NCBI GenBank assembly: GCA_021414025.1
Contig: JAIOPG010000007.1
Location: forward strand, 366,008-430,007
DNA: 64,000 nt
DNA from: Planctomycetota bacterium
Lineage (GTDB): Bacteria > Planctomycetota > Phycisphaerae > Phycisphaerales > SM1A02
Direction of reading: 5' to 3'
Shown: one piece after another, positions 1 to 9,081 of the stretch
Layout: each line of letters starts with the position of its first letter
Numbering within the stretch: the stretch's first letter is position 1
The notes under the pieces: model-generated
What the model was told of the DNA's origin: nothing
Database searches by the model: none
What the model saw: the letters and a program-made list of their open reading frames with translations, nothing else
Program-made: the position numbers and the translations under genes

Positions 1-750
1 TGGCTGGCCAGCTACATCATCGAACTCTCGCTGAGCGTCGACAATCTTTTCGTCTTCGTCATCATCTTCCGCCACTTCACCGTCCCGGCCGGGCTGCAAT
101 ACCGCGTCCTTTTCTGGGGCATTCTCGGGGCGGTCGCCCTGCGCATTTTGTTCATCACCGCCGGCATCGAACTGATCCATCGCTTCGAATGGCTGGCATC
201 CATCTTGGGTGCCTTCCTGATGCTCACCGGCGTGAAGTTGATCGTGAAGTCTTCACAGGAAGACCACACCGATCCATCGAAAAGCGTCGGGTACAAATTG
301 CTGCGCCGGATGATGCCGCTGACCAACGAGTTTCATGGATCCTTGTTTTTCATCCGAAGAAACCGCCGCTGGGTCGCCACGCCGCTCTTCGCGGCGCTGG
401 TGGTCATCGACATCACCGACATCATCTTTGCGGTGGACAGCGTGCCGGCGGTGCTGGCCATCACCAAGGAGCCGATCATCGCCATTACTTCGAACATCGC
501 GGCCATCCTCGGGCTCCGGGCCATGTATTTCCTGCTGGCCAACGCGGTCGATCGCTTCCATCTCTTGAAACCCGCCTTGGGATTGGTGCTTGCGTTCGTC
601 GGCCTGAAGATGGTCTGGTCGTGGTGGTTCGCCACCTCGCTCCTGGCCATCCACTGGAGCCTGGCGATCGTGCTTGGAATCATTGTCCTTGGCGCGGTCG
701 GCAGCCTCGCCTTTCCGCCGAAAATCAAGGACGCCGCGCCGCCGCTCTAG
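1..750 (+). CDS. TerC-family integral membrane protein, 5' truncated by the window edge
   Basis: The reading frame is open from base 1, so the N-terminus lies outside the window; 249 residues are visible. The protein is almost entirely hydrophobic helices. It carries the two acidic intramembrane motifs of the TerC/Alx family: ELSLSVDNLFVF at visible residues 8-19 and ITDIIFAVDSVPAV at about 138-151. The family is linked to tellurite resistance and to Mn/Ca export in the inner membrane; the substrate here is not determined. The next gene, sucC, starts 30 nt downstream but has its own -10 element, so they need not be co-transcribed. An upstream ATG cannot be seen. Confidence 0.9.
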   Translation, partial: WLASYIIELSLSVDNLFVFVIIFRHFTVPAGLQYRVLFWGILGAVALRILFITAGIELIHRFEWLASILGAFLMLTGVKLIVKSSQEDHTDPSKSVGYKLLRRMMPLTNEFHGSLFFIRRNRRWVATPLFAALVVIDITDIIFAVDSVPAVLAITKEPIIAITSNIAAILGLRAMYFLLANAVDRFHLLKPALGLVLAFVGLKMVWSWWFATSLLAIHWSLAIVLGIIVLGAVGSLAFPPKIKDAAPPL

Positions 751-767
751 CCCGCGCTTTGCCTCGT

Positions 768-773
768 TACACT
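768..773 (+). promoter_or_regulatory. -10 element (TACACT) of sucC, leaderless type
   Basis: TACACT ends 7 nt before the sucC ATG. No Shine-Dalgarno sequence lies between them, and there is no convincing -35 hexamer at 17-18 bp. Transcription would begin at or next to the start codon. Confidence 0.5.
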
Positions 774-780
774 CGGATCC

Positions 781-1977
<1,197 letters not shown>

Positions 1978-1993
1978 GCCGCAGGAGCCGCCC

Positions 1994-2686
1994 GTGCTTG
2001 TTCTCTTCGACATCGACGGCACATTGCTCAAGAGCGAGCATGTCGGCATCCACGCCATGCTCGATGCCTTCAACGAGCTGCACCGCGAGAAGACCTTCTC
2101 CTTCGAGGGGGTTGAGATCGCCGGCCGCCTGGACACGCTGATCTGGCGCGACATGGTGGGCCGCCACGAGATCGCCGGCGACGCCGCCTCGCACGATCTC
2201 TTCCGCGAGACCTACCGCCGCAAGCTGGCCGGCCGCCTGAAGGAGAACAACACGGTGCTGGCCCTGGAAGGCGTGGCCGAGATCGTCGAGCGCCTTTCGC
2301 GCGAGCCCAATGTGGAGCTGGGTCTGCTCACGGGCAACTATCCCGCGACCGGCCGGCTCAAGGTGGAGTACGCCGGACTGAGCCCCGACCTCTTCACCGT
2401 GAACGCCTTCGCCGGCGAGGGCGAGACGCGCCGCGAACTGCCGCCGGTCGCGCTGCGGCGCTACCGCGAGAAGCACGGCCGCGACATCGAACGCGAGCGC
2501 GTCATCATCATCGGCGACACGCCGCACGATGTCGACTGCGCCCATCACAACGGCTGCCTCTGCCTGGCGGTCGCCACCGGACAGTTTTCGGTGGCCGAGC
2601 TGCAGGCCTGCAAGGCCGATCACGTCGTCGCCTCGCTCAGCCCCGTCGAGCCGGTGGTGCAGTGGCTGCTGAAGCACCGGCGTTAG
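1994..2686 (+). CDS. HAD-superfamily phosphatase (phosphoglycolate phosphatase-like)
   Basis: A GTG start is preceded by the Shine-Dalgarno-like GCAGGAG. The 230-residue protein begins with the HAD motif [10 protein letters not shown] (nucleophile Asp6, acid/base Asp8). It has motif II around LGLLTGNYP and motif IV in [12 protein letters not shown], so all catalytic elements are present. A helical cap sits between residues about 20 and 90. The overall plan fits the PGP/beta-phosphoglucomutase subgroup, acting on a small phosphorylated metabolite; the substrate cannot be read from sequence. It follows sucC closely and is probably co-transcribed with it. No membrane segment or signal peptide is visible. 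Confidence 0.88.
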   Translation: MLVLFDIDGTLLKSEHVGIHAMLDAFNELHREKTFSFEGVEIAGRLDTLIWRDMVGRHEIAGDAASHDLFRETYRRKLAGRLKENNTVLALEGVAEIVERLSREPNVELGLLTGNYPATGRLKVEYAGLSPDLFTVNAFAGEGETRRELPPVALRRYREKHGRDIERERVIIIGDTPHDVDCAHHNGCLCLAVATGQFSVAELQACKADHVVASLSPVEPVVQWLLKHRR

Positions 2687-2694
2687 GGCTTTCA

Positions 2695-2700
2695 TACACT
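2695..2700 (+). promoter_or_regulatory. -10 element (TACACT) of the unknown gene at 2710, leaderless type
   Basis: TACACT lies 9 nt before ATG 2710 and 3 nt before an in-frame GTG at 2704. It overlaps the end of the preceding HAD gene by no more than the short intergenic gap. No Shine-Dalgarno sequence is present. Confidence 0.45.
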
Positions 2701-2709
2701 GCCGTGCCC

Positions 2710-3456
2710 ATGACGGATTCGTTCCACAACGTCTGCCGCGACTTTTACGTCAATCAGAAATTGACCCTGAAGATGGACCTGCCCTGGGGTCGCGAGTCCG
2801 TGCTCGAACTCTTCGACCGGCTCAAGGCCAGCATGCCCGCGCTGCAGGATCTGCGCCGCTACGAGCACGAGATTTCCCTGGAGAGCGCCGAGGACGAGCA
2901 GCGCAACTATTCCTGGGTGGCCCTGCGCCAGACCAGCCTGCGCAGCGGCTCGGTGAATCCCGCGGACCTGGGCGAGGCCTATCGGCTGCATCGACTGGTG
3001 CTGGAGACGGCCCCCTGGTTCCTCTCGATCCGGCCGCTGGACATCGACCACCTGGAGCTGGTCTTCGGCTTCGACTTCGAGGCCGAGGGCAACCGCGACG
3101 CGATCATCTTCGACGCCCTGCTGACGGAGAGCCCGCTGGGCGGACTCATCGAGAAGGGACGCGACGAGCCGACGGACATCCAGCCCTTCATCGGCCTGTC
3201 GCTGGACCAGGAGGAGGGCGTGCAGGCCTTCGTGGAGATCAAGAGCCGCACCAAGGGACTCGACGTGACGCCGCTGCGTTTTCCCAGCGAGCCGATCAGC
3301 GTTTTTCTGACGGTGCGCCGCACCGCGCCGATCGCCCGGCTGGAGGACCTGCCCGCAGCCATGGCGGCGCTTGCCGGCCACGCCGAGCGCCTGGCCGAGG
3401 AGCGCGTGATTCCAAGCGTGCTGGTGCCGATCCGCAATGCCATCCTGAGCCGGTAA
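2710..3456 (+). CDS. Protein of unknown function, 248 aa
   Basis: I do not recognise the family. The predicted product is soluble and acidic with no signal peptide or membrane helix. Its composition and codon use match neighbouring housekeeping genes, so the reading frame is convincing. Notable stretches are LRRYEHEISLESAEDEQRNYSWVAL near residue 50 (alternating charge and hydrophobic), FGFDFEAEGNRDAI near 125, and a C-terminal Ala/Leu/Glu helix. ATG 2710 is chosen because a -10 hexamer lies just upstream; a longer frame from 2662 would overlap the HAD gene, and GTG 2704 is an alternative. A hairpin just downstream carries its T-tract on the other strand. Confidence 0.75.
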   Translation: MTDSFHNVCRDFYVNQKLTLKMDLPWGRESVLELFDRLKASMPALQDLRRYEHEISLESAEDEQRNYSWVALRQTSLRSGSVNPADLGEAYRLHRLVLETAPWFLSIRPLDIDHLELVFGFDFEAEGNRDAIIFDALLTESPLGGLIEKGRDEPTDIQPFIGLSLDQEEGVQAFVEIKSRTKGLDVTPLRFPSEPISVFLTVRRTAPIARLEDLPAAMAALAGHAERLAEERVIPSVLVPIRNAILSR

Positions 3457-3481
3457 AAAACAAGCGCGCCCTGCGGCGCGC
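3455..3481 (-). terminator. Intrinsic terminator for the small basic-protein gene
   Basis: On the minus strand a perfect 7-bp GC stem (GCGCGCC/GGCGCGC, loop of 4) is followed by TTGTTTTTT. It lies 26 nt after the stop codon of the gene at 3507-3932. The A-tract side abuts the stop codon of the convergent plus-strand gene. Confidence 0.8.
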
Positions 3482-3506
3482 CTGATGCATATCTGAATTT
3501 TGAGAA

Positions 3507-3932
3507 TTACTTCGAGGTCTGCTCGAGGTACTTCTGCACGCTGCGGATGTCCGGAGCCAGTTGATTGCTGTACGAAATCGTGAAGGAGGCGCCCTTCTTG
3601 ACCACCACCACGCGGCTCGCCGTCTTGCGGGCGATCCAGGTGCGGCCGCCGCGCTGCTGATGTCGGTTGTCGGTCTTGGCGCGCTTCTTGGCGAGCTTGG
3701 TCAGGGCCTTCTGCACCCGATCCTCCATCCGCATGAGGCGGAAGATGGTCTTGCGCGAGCTCTCGGAGGCGGGGATCTTGATCACCTTGAAAGTCACCTT
3801 GGCACCTGGCTTGATGGAAAGCGGCGCTGCAGTCTTGGTCGAGGCGGCGGATCCGGTTTTCTTCGCTGCGGTGGTTGCGGTTTTCTTCGCTGCGGTGGTT
3901 CCGGTTTTGGTTGATGCGTGAGGGGCGGCCAT
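3507..3932 (-). CDS. Small basic protein with Ala/Lys/Thr-repeat N-terminus, unknown function
   Basis: The 141-residue, strongly basic protein has two parts. Residues about 1-36 are low complexity, made of TxxTAAKKT-type units like histone-H1/Lys-rich tails, encoded by a 24-bp tandem repeat. Residues about 37-141 form a compact domain with IKPGAKVTFKVIKIP, a basic helix RKTIFRLMRMEDRV and KLAKKRAKTDNR. No enzyme motif, signal peptide or membrane helix is seen. A DNA- or RNA-binding role is an inference from charge and tail composition alone. The gene stands alone, with a good Shine-Dalgarno (AGGAG), a TACATT -10 element about 39 nt upstream of the start, and its own intrinsic terminator. Confidence 0.75.
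   Translation of the reverse strand: MAAPHASTKTGTTAAKKTATTAAKKTGSAASTKTAAPLSIKPGAKVTFKVIKIPASESSRKTIFRLMRMEDRVQKALTKLAKKRAKTDNRHQQRGGRTWIARKTASRVVVVKKGASFTISYSNQLAPDIRSVQKYLEQTSK
3853..3910. repeat. 24-bp tandem repeat in the basic-tail coding region
   Basis: Two near-identical 24-bp copies (3853-3876 and 3877-3900, differing at one base) are followed by a partial third. Each copy encodes one unit of the Ala-Lys-Lys-Thr tail, so tail length could change by slippage or recombination. Confidence 0.8.
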
Positions 3933-3970
3933 GGTGTCTCCTGAATGCCGCGGAATGCGGCGAGCCGCAA

Positions 3971-3976
3971 AATGTA
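3971..3976 (-). promoter_or_regulatory. -10 element (TACATT) of the basic-protein gene
   Basis: On the minus strand TACATT sits about 38 nt upstream of the ATG at 3932, leaving a leader long enough for the AGGAG ribosome-binding site. No clear -35 hexamer was found. Confidence 0.4.
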
Positions 3977-4009
3977 GCCAAAATCACCGGTTTCGCCAAG
4001 TGCTCCGAA

Positions 4010-4906
4010 TCATTGGGGAATCGAGGCCTCGGCCTCCTTCCACAGCTTCAGAAGGGCCTGGGTGCCGTGGGCGCCATGGCCAAGCTCGTTCAGCCGGCTG
4101 TAAAGCCGCTCCGAGAGCACCAGTCCCGGCAACGTCAGCCCCAGTTCCTTGCAGGTTTCCACGGCAATTTTCAGGTCCTTGGCCAGATAGGCCAGGGAAA
4201 ATCCGGAGTCCCAGTCGTCCCGGAGCATGCGCGGCACCAGATTCGTGAGGGTCCAGGAGCTCGCGGCTCCCCCACCGACGCTCTCGAGCATTTTCCAGGA
4301 ATCCAGCCCGGTCTCCCGGCTCAGGGTCAATGCCTCGGCGGCAGCGACCATGTTGGCGCCGACCAGCAGCTGGTTGACCACCTTGCAGAGTTGGCCGCTG
4401 CCCACCTCGCCATGATGCACGATGGTCTTGCCCATGCGCTCGAAGCAGGCCATCACCTCGGAGAGCGCCCATGCCTCGCCGCCGACCATGATCGACAGGG
4501 TGCCGTTGCGGGCGCCAAGGTCTCCGCCCGAGACCGGCGCATCGAGGTAGCTGACGCCCCTGCTCTTGGCGACCGCGGCGATTTTCTTGTCGAGCATCGG
4601 CGAACTGGTGGCCATGTTGACCGCGATCCGCGGAGGCGACTTCGCGCCGAGCACCCCTTGGTCACCCAGGAAAACTTCCTCCACTTCGGAGGGCATGCCG
4701 ACCATGGCAAAGACGAATTCGCCGTGCTCCGCGGCCTCCCGGCTCGAGTCCGCCCACTTCGCCCCACGGGCCAGCAGCCCCTCGGCGCGGGATTTCGTGC
4801 GGGTGTGGACTGTCACGGGATGTCCCGCTTCCAGCAGGTGCCCCGCCATCGAAGCCCCCATAATTCCCATTCCAATCCAGGCAATCGGCGCGGCTGATGC
4901 AGTCAT
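4010..4906 (-). CDS. NAD(P)-dependent beta-hydroxyacid dehydrogenase (3-hydroxyisobutyrate / tartronate-semialdehyde reductase family)
   Basis: The 298-residue protein has the family's usual length and two domains. The N-terminal Rossmann fold has the dinucleotide loop GMGIMG at residues 12-17. The substrate motif DAPVSGGDLGA lies at about 122-132. The catalytic lysine is Lys175 in GSGQLCKVVNQ, followed by the all-alpha dimer domain. The family reduces or oxidises short beta-hydroxyacids such as 3-hydroxyisobutyrate, tartronate semialdehyde or glyoxylate/succinic semialdehyde. Which one applies is not decidable here. It is monocistronic, diverging from the Bat operon, and appears to be leaderless (TACATT 8 nt before the ATG). 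Confidence 0.92.
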   Translation of the reverse strand: MTASAAPIAWIGMGIMGASMAGHLLEAGHPVTVHTRTKSRAEGLLARGAKWADSSREAAEHGEFVFAMVGMPSEVEEVFLGDQGVLGAKSPPRIAVNMATSSPMLDKKIAAVAKSRGVSYLDAPVSGGDLGARNGTLSIMVGGEAWALSEVMACFERMGKTIVHHGEVGSGQLCKVVNQLLVGANMVAAAEALTLSRETGLDSWKMLESVGGGAASSWTLTNLVPRMLRDDWDSGFSLAYLAKDLKIAVETCKELGLTLPGLVLSERLYSRLNELGHGAHGTQALLKLWKEAEASIPQ

Positions 4907-4914
4907 AAGCCCGA

Positions 4915-4920
4915 AATGTA
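4915..4920 (-). promoter_or_regulatory. -10 element (TACATT) of the dehydrogenase gene, leaderless type
   Basis: On the minus strand TACATT is 8 nt before the ATG at 4906, with no Shine-Dalgarno sequence in between. Confidence 0.5.
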
Positions 4921-4940
4921 GCGTCGATTGCGCCCGTCAC

Positions 4941-4981
4941 ACGACTGAAAAATTCTTCCGTAGTCGTCCTCATGGAGGACG
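4941..4981 (+). promoter_or_regulatory. Two dyad symmetries in the moxR operon leader
   Basis: ACGACT (4941-4946) and AGTCGT (4962-4967) are perfect inverted repeats whose centres lie 21 bp apart, two helical turns. A second perfect 7+3+7 palindrome, CGTCCTC-ATG-GAGGACG, spans 4965-4981 and overlaps the first. Either could be an operator or a leader hairpin. The functional reading is inference. Confidence 0.35.
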
Positions 4982-5070
4982 CGGGAAGCGGAGGAAATGT
5001 CACAATGAACGGGACGAACCCCATCAAACGACCCGCCGTAGGCCGCGGACATCACAACGAGGAACCCCAC

Positions 5071-6072
5071 ATGACGCAAACCAACAATGCCGACATTCAG
5101 GAACTTGAACGACAGGTCGCCATCGCCGCCAAACCCTTTCAGGCGCTGGTCGCCGAGATGCAGCGCGTGGTGGTGGGACAGCACGACCTGCTCGAGGGGC
5201 TGGTGCTTGGCCTCCTGGGCAACGGACACATTCTGATCGAGGGCGTGCCGGGACTGGCCAAGACCACCGCGGTGAGCACGCTGGCCAAGGCGATCCAGAC
5301 CGATTTCCAGCGCATCCAGTTCACGCCCGACCTTTTGCCCGCCGACTTGATCGGAACGTTGATCTACAGGGCCAACACCGGCGACTTCGTGGTGAAGAAG
5401 GGGCCGATCTTCTCCAACATCATTCTGGCCGACGAGATCAACCGCGCGCCGGCCAAGGTGCAGAGCGCGCTGCTCGAGGCGATGCAGGAGCGGCAGGTCA
5501 CCATCGGCAGCGAGACTTTCCCGATGGCCGATCCCTTCCTGGTGCTGGCCACGCAGAATCCCATCGAGCAGGAAGGCACCTACAGCCTGCCCGAGGCGCA
5601 GGTCGACCGCTTCATGCTGAAGCTGGTGGTGAAGTACCCCAGCCCCAAGGAGGAGCGGCAGATCCTGGATCGCATGGCCCAGACTTCGGTTGCGCTGGCG
5701 ATCCGCCCCGTGCTGCGCCCCGAGGACATCGCCAACGCGCGCTCGATCGTGGACAACATTTTCATCGACGAGCGGATCAAGGACTACATCGTCAATCTGG
5801 TGGTGGCGACGCGCGACCCCGGGGAGTTCAAGATTCCGGTGAAGGACCTCATTCAATATGGGGCCAGCCCCCGCGCCACGATCGCGCTGACCATCGCCAG
5901 CCGGGCCAAGGCTTTCCTGGACGGCCGCGGCTACGTCACGCCGCAGGACGTCAAGGATGTGGCACTGATCGTGCTGCGCCACCGCATCGGGCTGAGCTAC
6001 GAGGCCGAGGCGCTTGAGAAAAGCAGCGACGACATCGTGAAGATGCTCCTTGAGCATGTTCCGGTTCCATGA
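5071..6072 (+). CDS. MoxR-family AAA+ ATPase heading the Bat operon
   Basis: From ATG 5071 the product is 333 residues, typical for MoxR; a 33-codon in-frame extension back to 4972 is possible but lacks conservation. Walker A is EGVPGLAKT (57-65), Walker B is ILADEIN with Asp121, and sensor 1 is in VLATQNPIEQEGTYSLPEAQ, the diagnostic MoxR signature. The C-terminal lid contains YGASPRATIAL. MoxR proteins act as cytoplasmic chaperones for metal insertion or complex assembly and work with VWA proteins. Here it is followed by DUF58 and two VWA proteins, the canonical arrangement. Confidence 0.95.
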   Translation: MTQTNNADIQELERQVAIAAKPFQALVAEMQRVVVGQHDLLEGLVLGLLGNGHILIEGVPGLAKTTAVSTLAKAIQTDFQRIQFTPDLLPADLIGTLIYRANTGDFVVKKGPIFSNIILADEINRAPAKVQSALLEAMQERQVTIGSETFPMADPFLVLATQNPIEQEGTYSLPEAQVDRFMLKLVVKYPSPKEERQILDRMAQTSVALAIRPVLRPEDIANARSIVDNIFIDERIKDYIVNLVVATRDPGEFKIPVKDLIQYGASPRATIALTIASRAKAFLDGRGYVTPQDVKDVALIVLRHRIGLSYEAEALEKSSDDIVKMLLEHVPVP

Positions 6073-6097
6073 GGCGTCGGGCCGCGAGGGGCGAACC

Positions 6098-6979
6098 ATG
6101 AACGCATCCGAACTCATCCGCAAGGTGCGCCGCATCCAGATTCGGACCAGCCGCATCACCAGCGAGGCCCTCTCGGGCAACTACCACTCCGCCTTCCGCG
6201 GCCGCGGCATCGAGTTCGAGAAGGTGCGCCCCTACATCGTCGGCGACGACATCCGCTCGATCGACTGGAACGTCAGCGCGCGGGTGGGCAGCCCGCACGT
6301 CAAGATCTTCCGCGAGGAGCGCGAGCTGCTGGTGATGCTGGCGGTCGACCTCTCCGCCAGCCAGGACTTCGGCACGCGGGGTTCGCTCAAGCGCGAGCTG
6401 GTCGCCGAGATCGCCGCCACCATCGCCTTCAGCGCCATCCGCAATGGAGACACCGTCGGCCTGATGGCCTTCACCGACCGCATCGAGCGTTTCGTCCCGC
6501 CGCGCAAGGGAACGCGCCACGTGCTGCGGATCGTGCGTGAACTGCTCGCCCTGGAGGCCAAGGGCAAGGGGACGCGGATCGCCGGCGCCATGGACGAGGT
6601 GCTGGGAATCGTGCGCAAGCGCAGCGTGCTTTTCGTCATCAGCGACTTCCAGGATTCGGGCTGGGAGCGCTCGATGGCCATTGCGCGGCAGCGCCACGAC
6701 TGCATCCCGGTGGTGGTCTCCGACCGCAGCGAGCAGACCCTGCCCAAGGCGGGATTGATCGAGTTGGAGGATCCCGAGAGCGGCGAGCGCTTCCTGATCG
6801 ATACCTCCGACCGCGGCGTGCGGGCGCGCTTCGCCAGTCTGGCCGCGGAGGAGCGCCTCAAGTTGCAGCAGACCTTCCGCCGTCTGAAGATGGACCCGGT
6901 CGAGGTCGAGACCGGCGGCGACTTCGTGCGGCCGCTCACCGAAGTTTTCCGTCGGCGCGAATCGCGGAGGTCCCGATGA
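6098..6979 (+). CDS. DUF58 domain protein
   Basis: The 293-residue cytoplasmic protein has the DUF58 core GRGIEFEKVRPYIVGDDIRSIDWN (residues about 35-57), the Arg/Asp pattern that defines the family. A degenerate VWA-like fold follows (LMLAVDLSASQDFG, with an Asp-x-Ser-x-Ser MIDAS motif, and VLFVISDFQDSG). Start ATG 6098 is preceded by GCGAGGGG; the frame is open further upstream but only overlaps moxR. The partner of MoxR in nearly all Bat/moxR operons, it probably links the ATPase to the membrane VWA proteins. Its stop overlaps the next start (ATGA). Confidence 0.92.
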   Translation: MNASELIRKVRRIQIRTSRITSEALSGNYHSAFRGRGIEFEKVRPYIVGDDIRSIDWNVSARVGSPHVKIFREERELLVMLAVDLSASQDFGTRGSLKRELVAEIAATIAFSAIRNGDTVGLMAFTDRIERFVPPRKGTRHVLRIVRELLALEAKGKGTRIAGAMDEVLGIVRKRSVLFVISDFQDSGWERSMAIARQRHDCIPVVVSDRSEQTLPKAGLIELEDPESGERFLIDTSDRGVRARFASLAAEERLKLQQTFRRLKMDPVEVETGGDFVRPLTEVFRRRESRRSR

Positions 6980-7983
6980 GACTTCGCGGCGCCGCGATCC
7001 TGACGGCACTTTCGCTCGCCCTGGCGGCATGCCGAGGAAGCGATGAGTCGACCGCGGCCAAGCCCCGAAGCGTGGAGGCGACCGCGGCGGGCGCGACCAT
7101 CCATGTCTCCACTCCGGACAGCGAGATCCGCGCCGGCGAACCGGTGAAGGTTGTGATTGCGGTGGATCGCGGCGCGGACCAGAGCGTGACGCTGCCCAAC
7201 TATGCCAAGAAACTCGGCGAATTCGAGGTTCGCGCCAGCGATCCCCTGCCCCGGGATCCCGCCTTTCCCGACCGGGTCGCGGAGCAGCTGACGCTGGTCA
7301 CCTTCGAAAGCGGCGAGCTCGAAGTGCCGCCCCTGGAAGTTTCGATCCGCGACGCCCAGGGCAAGGAGACTCCTCTCAAGAGTCCGGCGCTTCCCATCGC
7401 CGTGCAGTCGCGGCTGGTCGGCGAGTTCAATCCCACCACCTTCCGCGACATCAAGGGTGCGGTCGATGTTCCATTGGAGGCGCAGTGGCCCTGGATCGCC
7501 GGCGCGTTCGCGCTGGCGGCGATCTTCGCGATCGGGTTCTGGCGATGGTGGTTCCACAGGCCCGCCGCGCCGGTCGTGGTCGAGTCCCCGCATGAGCGAG
7601 CCCTGCGCGAATTGGACGAGCTCGCCGCGCGGCAGCTGCCGCAGCGCGGCATGGTGCTGGACTTCTATGTGCTGCTCTCGGACGCGGTGCGCCACTACGT
7701 GGAGGGCCGCTTCGGCATCCGCGCGCCGGAGCAGACCACCAAGGAATTCCTCGCCGTCGCCCGGCATCATCCGCATATCGGCGAAGATCATCAGCGCCTG
7801 CTCGCCTCGTTCCTGCGCGCCGCCGATCTGGTGAAGTACGCGGCGCAGCGGCCCGGTCCCGGCGAATGCGATCGCGGCCTCGACGCGGCGCGGGGATTCG
7901 TCAAGGAATCCGCACCCGCCCCGGTGAGCACAGCGAGCCCGGACTCGATCTCCGGCAGCGCAGCGCAGGGGGTCCGCACATGA
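6976..7983 (+). CDS. Bat-operon lipoprotein with one internal membrane helix (DUF4381-like)
   Basis: The 335-residue protein starts with a lipoprotein signal peptide, MRLRGAAILTALSLALAAC, with a LAAC lipobox at about 16-19. A beta-rich domain follows (about 35-160), as in BatD-type domains. A membrane helix, WPWIAGAFALAAIFAIGFW, lies near 172-190, and a cytoplasmic helical region contains DFYVLLSDAVRHYVEGRFGI. This layout resembles DUF4381 proteins, which occupy the same slot between DUF58 and batA in other Bat operons. Having both a lipidated N-terminus and a later helix would anchor the beta domain in the periplasm at both ends. It overlaps both neighbours by ATGA. Confidence 0.8.
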   Translation: MRLRGAAILTALSLALAACRGSDESTAAKPRSVEATAAGATIHVSTPDSEIRAGEPVKVVIAVDRGADQSVTLPNYAKKLGEFEVRASDPLPRDPAFPDRVAEQLTLVTFESGELEVPPLEVSIRDAQGKETPLKSPALPIAVQSRLVGEFNPTTFRDIKGAVDVPLEAQWPWIAGAFALAAIFAIGFWRWWFHRPAAPVVVESPHERALRELDELAARQLPQRGMVLDFYVLLSDAVRHYVEGRFGIRAPEQTTKEFLAVARHHPHIGEDHQRLLASFLRAADLVKYAAQRPGPGECDRGLDAARGFVKESAPAPVSTASPDSISGSAAQGVRT

Positions 7984-9071
7984 GCCACTTCCAGTTGAAC
8001 GAGGCGTGGATGCTGCTGCTCCTGCCGCTGGCGCTGGCGGCCTTCTGGCGCCTCTGGCGGCGCCGCAGCCAGCCTGCGATGACCTTCAGTGTCGTCGCCC
8101 GGGCGAAGGCTGCGGGAGCGGGTTACGCGGCCCGGTTGCGCTGGCTGCCCAGCGCCTTGCGGGCGCTGGTGCTCGGGCTGCTGGTGCTCTGCATCGCGCG
8201 TCCGGTGCGCATCAACGAGCAGACCTCCACGCTGACCGACGGCGTGGCCATCGAGCTGGTGGTCGACCGCTCCAGCTCGATGCTGGCCCTGGACTTCACG
8301 CGCAATGGCAAGCCCATTGACCGCCTCAACGCGCTGAAGGATGTCGTCGAGCGCTTCGTCGACGGCGGCGCCAACCTGCCCGGCCGCAAGGACGACCTGG
8401 TGGGCCTGGTCACCTTCGCGCGATTCGCCGACAGCATCAGCCCGCTCACCATGGACCACGAGTGGCTGCTCGCCGGACTCAAGGACATCAAGCCGGCGGA
8501 TCCCGCGATCGGCGACGACGGCACGGCGATCGGCGACGCGGTGGCGCTGGGCGCGGAAAAACTGCGCGACGCCACCGAAGGCAAGAATCGCAATGGCGCC
8601 GCCCGCATCAAGAGCAAGGTGCTGGTGCTGCTGACCGACGGCGAGAACAACGCCGGCGACATCGAACCCATGACCGCGGCCGAACTCTGCAAGTCGCTGG
8701 GCATCCGCCTCTACACCATCGGCATGGGCACGCGCGGCATCGCGATGATGCCCGTCCAGACGCCCTTCGGAACGCAGATGGCAAGGCAGCCGGTGAGCAT
8801 CGACGAGGGGCTGCTCACCAAGATGGCCACCGCGACGGGCGGACAGTATTTCCGCGCCACCGACACCAAGAGCCTGGAACAGATCTACCAGCGCATCGAC
8901 GAGCTGGAAAAAACCGTCACCGAGCAGAAGCGGACCATCCTCGCCAAGGATCTCGCGGTCGAGGGCTTCCGGCTGGGCGGCATTTCGTGGCCCTCGCTGC
9001 TGACGCTGGCCATGCTCCTGCTGGCCGTCGAGCTCTTCCTCTCGCACACCCGGCTGAGGACCCTGCCATGA
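7980..9071 (+). CDS. batA: BatA: membrane-anchored von Willebrand factor A protein
   Basis: From the ATGA overlap at 7980 the product is 363 residues; the upstream in-frame extension overlaps the previous gene and is not used. Two N-terminal helices (MLLLLPLALAAFW, and the one near ALRALVLGLLVLCIARPV) precede a VWA domain with an intact MIDAS: Asp96-x-Ser-x-Ser in VDRSSSM, Thr in TFARFAD, Asp in LTDGENNAGD. One C-terminal helix ends the protein. BatA is an inner-membrane, periplasm-facing component of the Bacteroides-aerotolerance-type complex. No catalytic activity is known. Confidence 0.92.
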   Translation: MSHFQLNEAWMLLLLPLALAAFWRLWRRRSQPAMTFSVVARAKAAGAGYAARLRWLPSALRALVLGLLVLCIARPVRINEQTSTLTDGVAIELVVDRSSSMLALDFTRNGKPIDRLNALKDVVERFVDGGANLPGRKDDLVGLVTFARFADSISPLTMDHEWLLAGLKDIKPADPAIGDDGTAIGDAVALGAEKLRDATEGKNRNGAARIKSKVLVLLTDGENNAGDIEPMTAAELCKSLGIRLYTIGMGTRGIAMMPVQTPFGTQMARQPVSIDEGLLTKMATATGGQYFRATDTKSLEQIYQRIDELEKTVTEQKRTILAKDLAVEGFRLGGISWPSLLTLAMLLLAVELFLSHTRLRTLP

Positions 9072-9081
9072 GGAGCGCATC

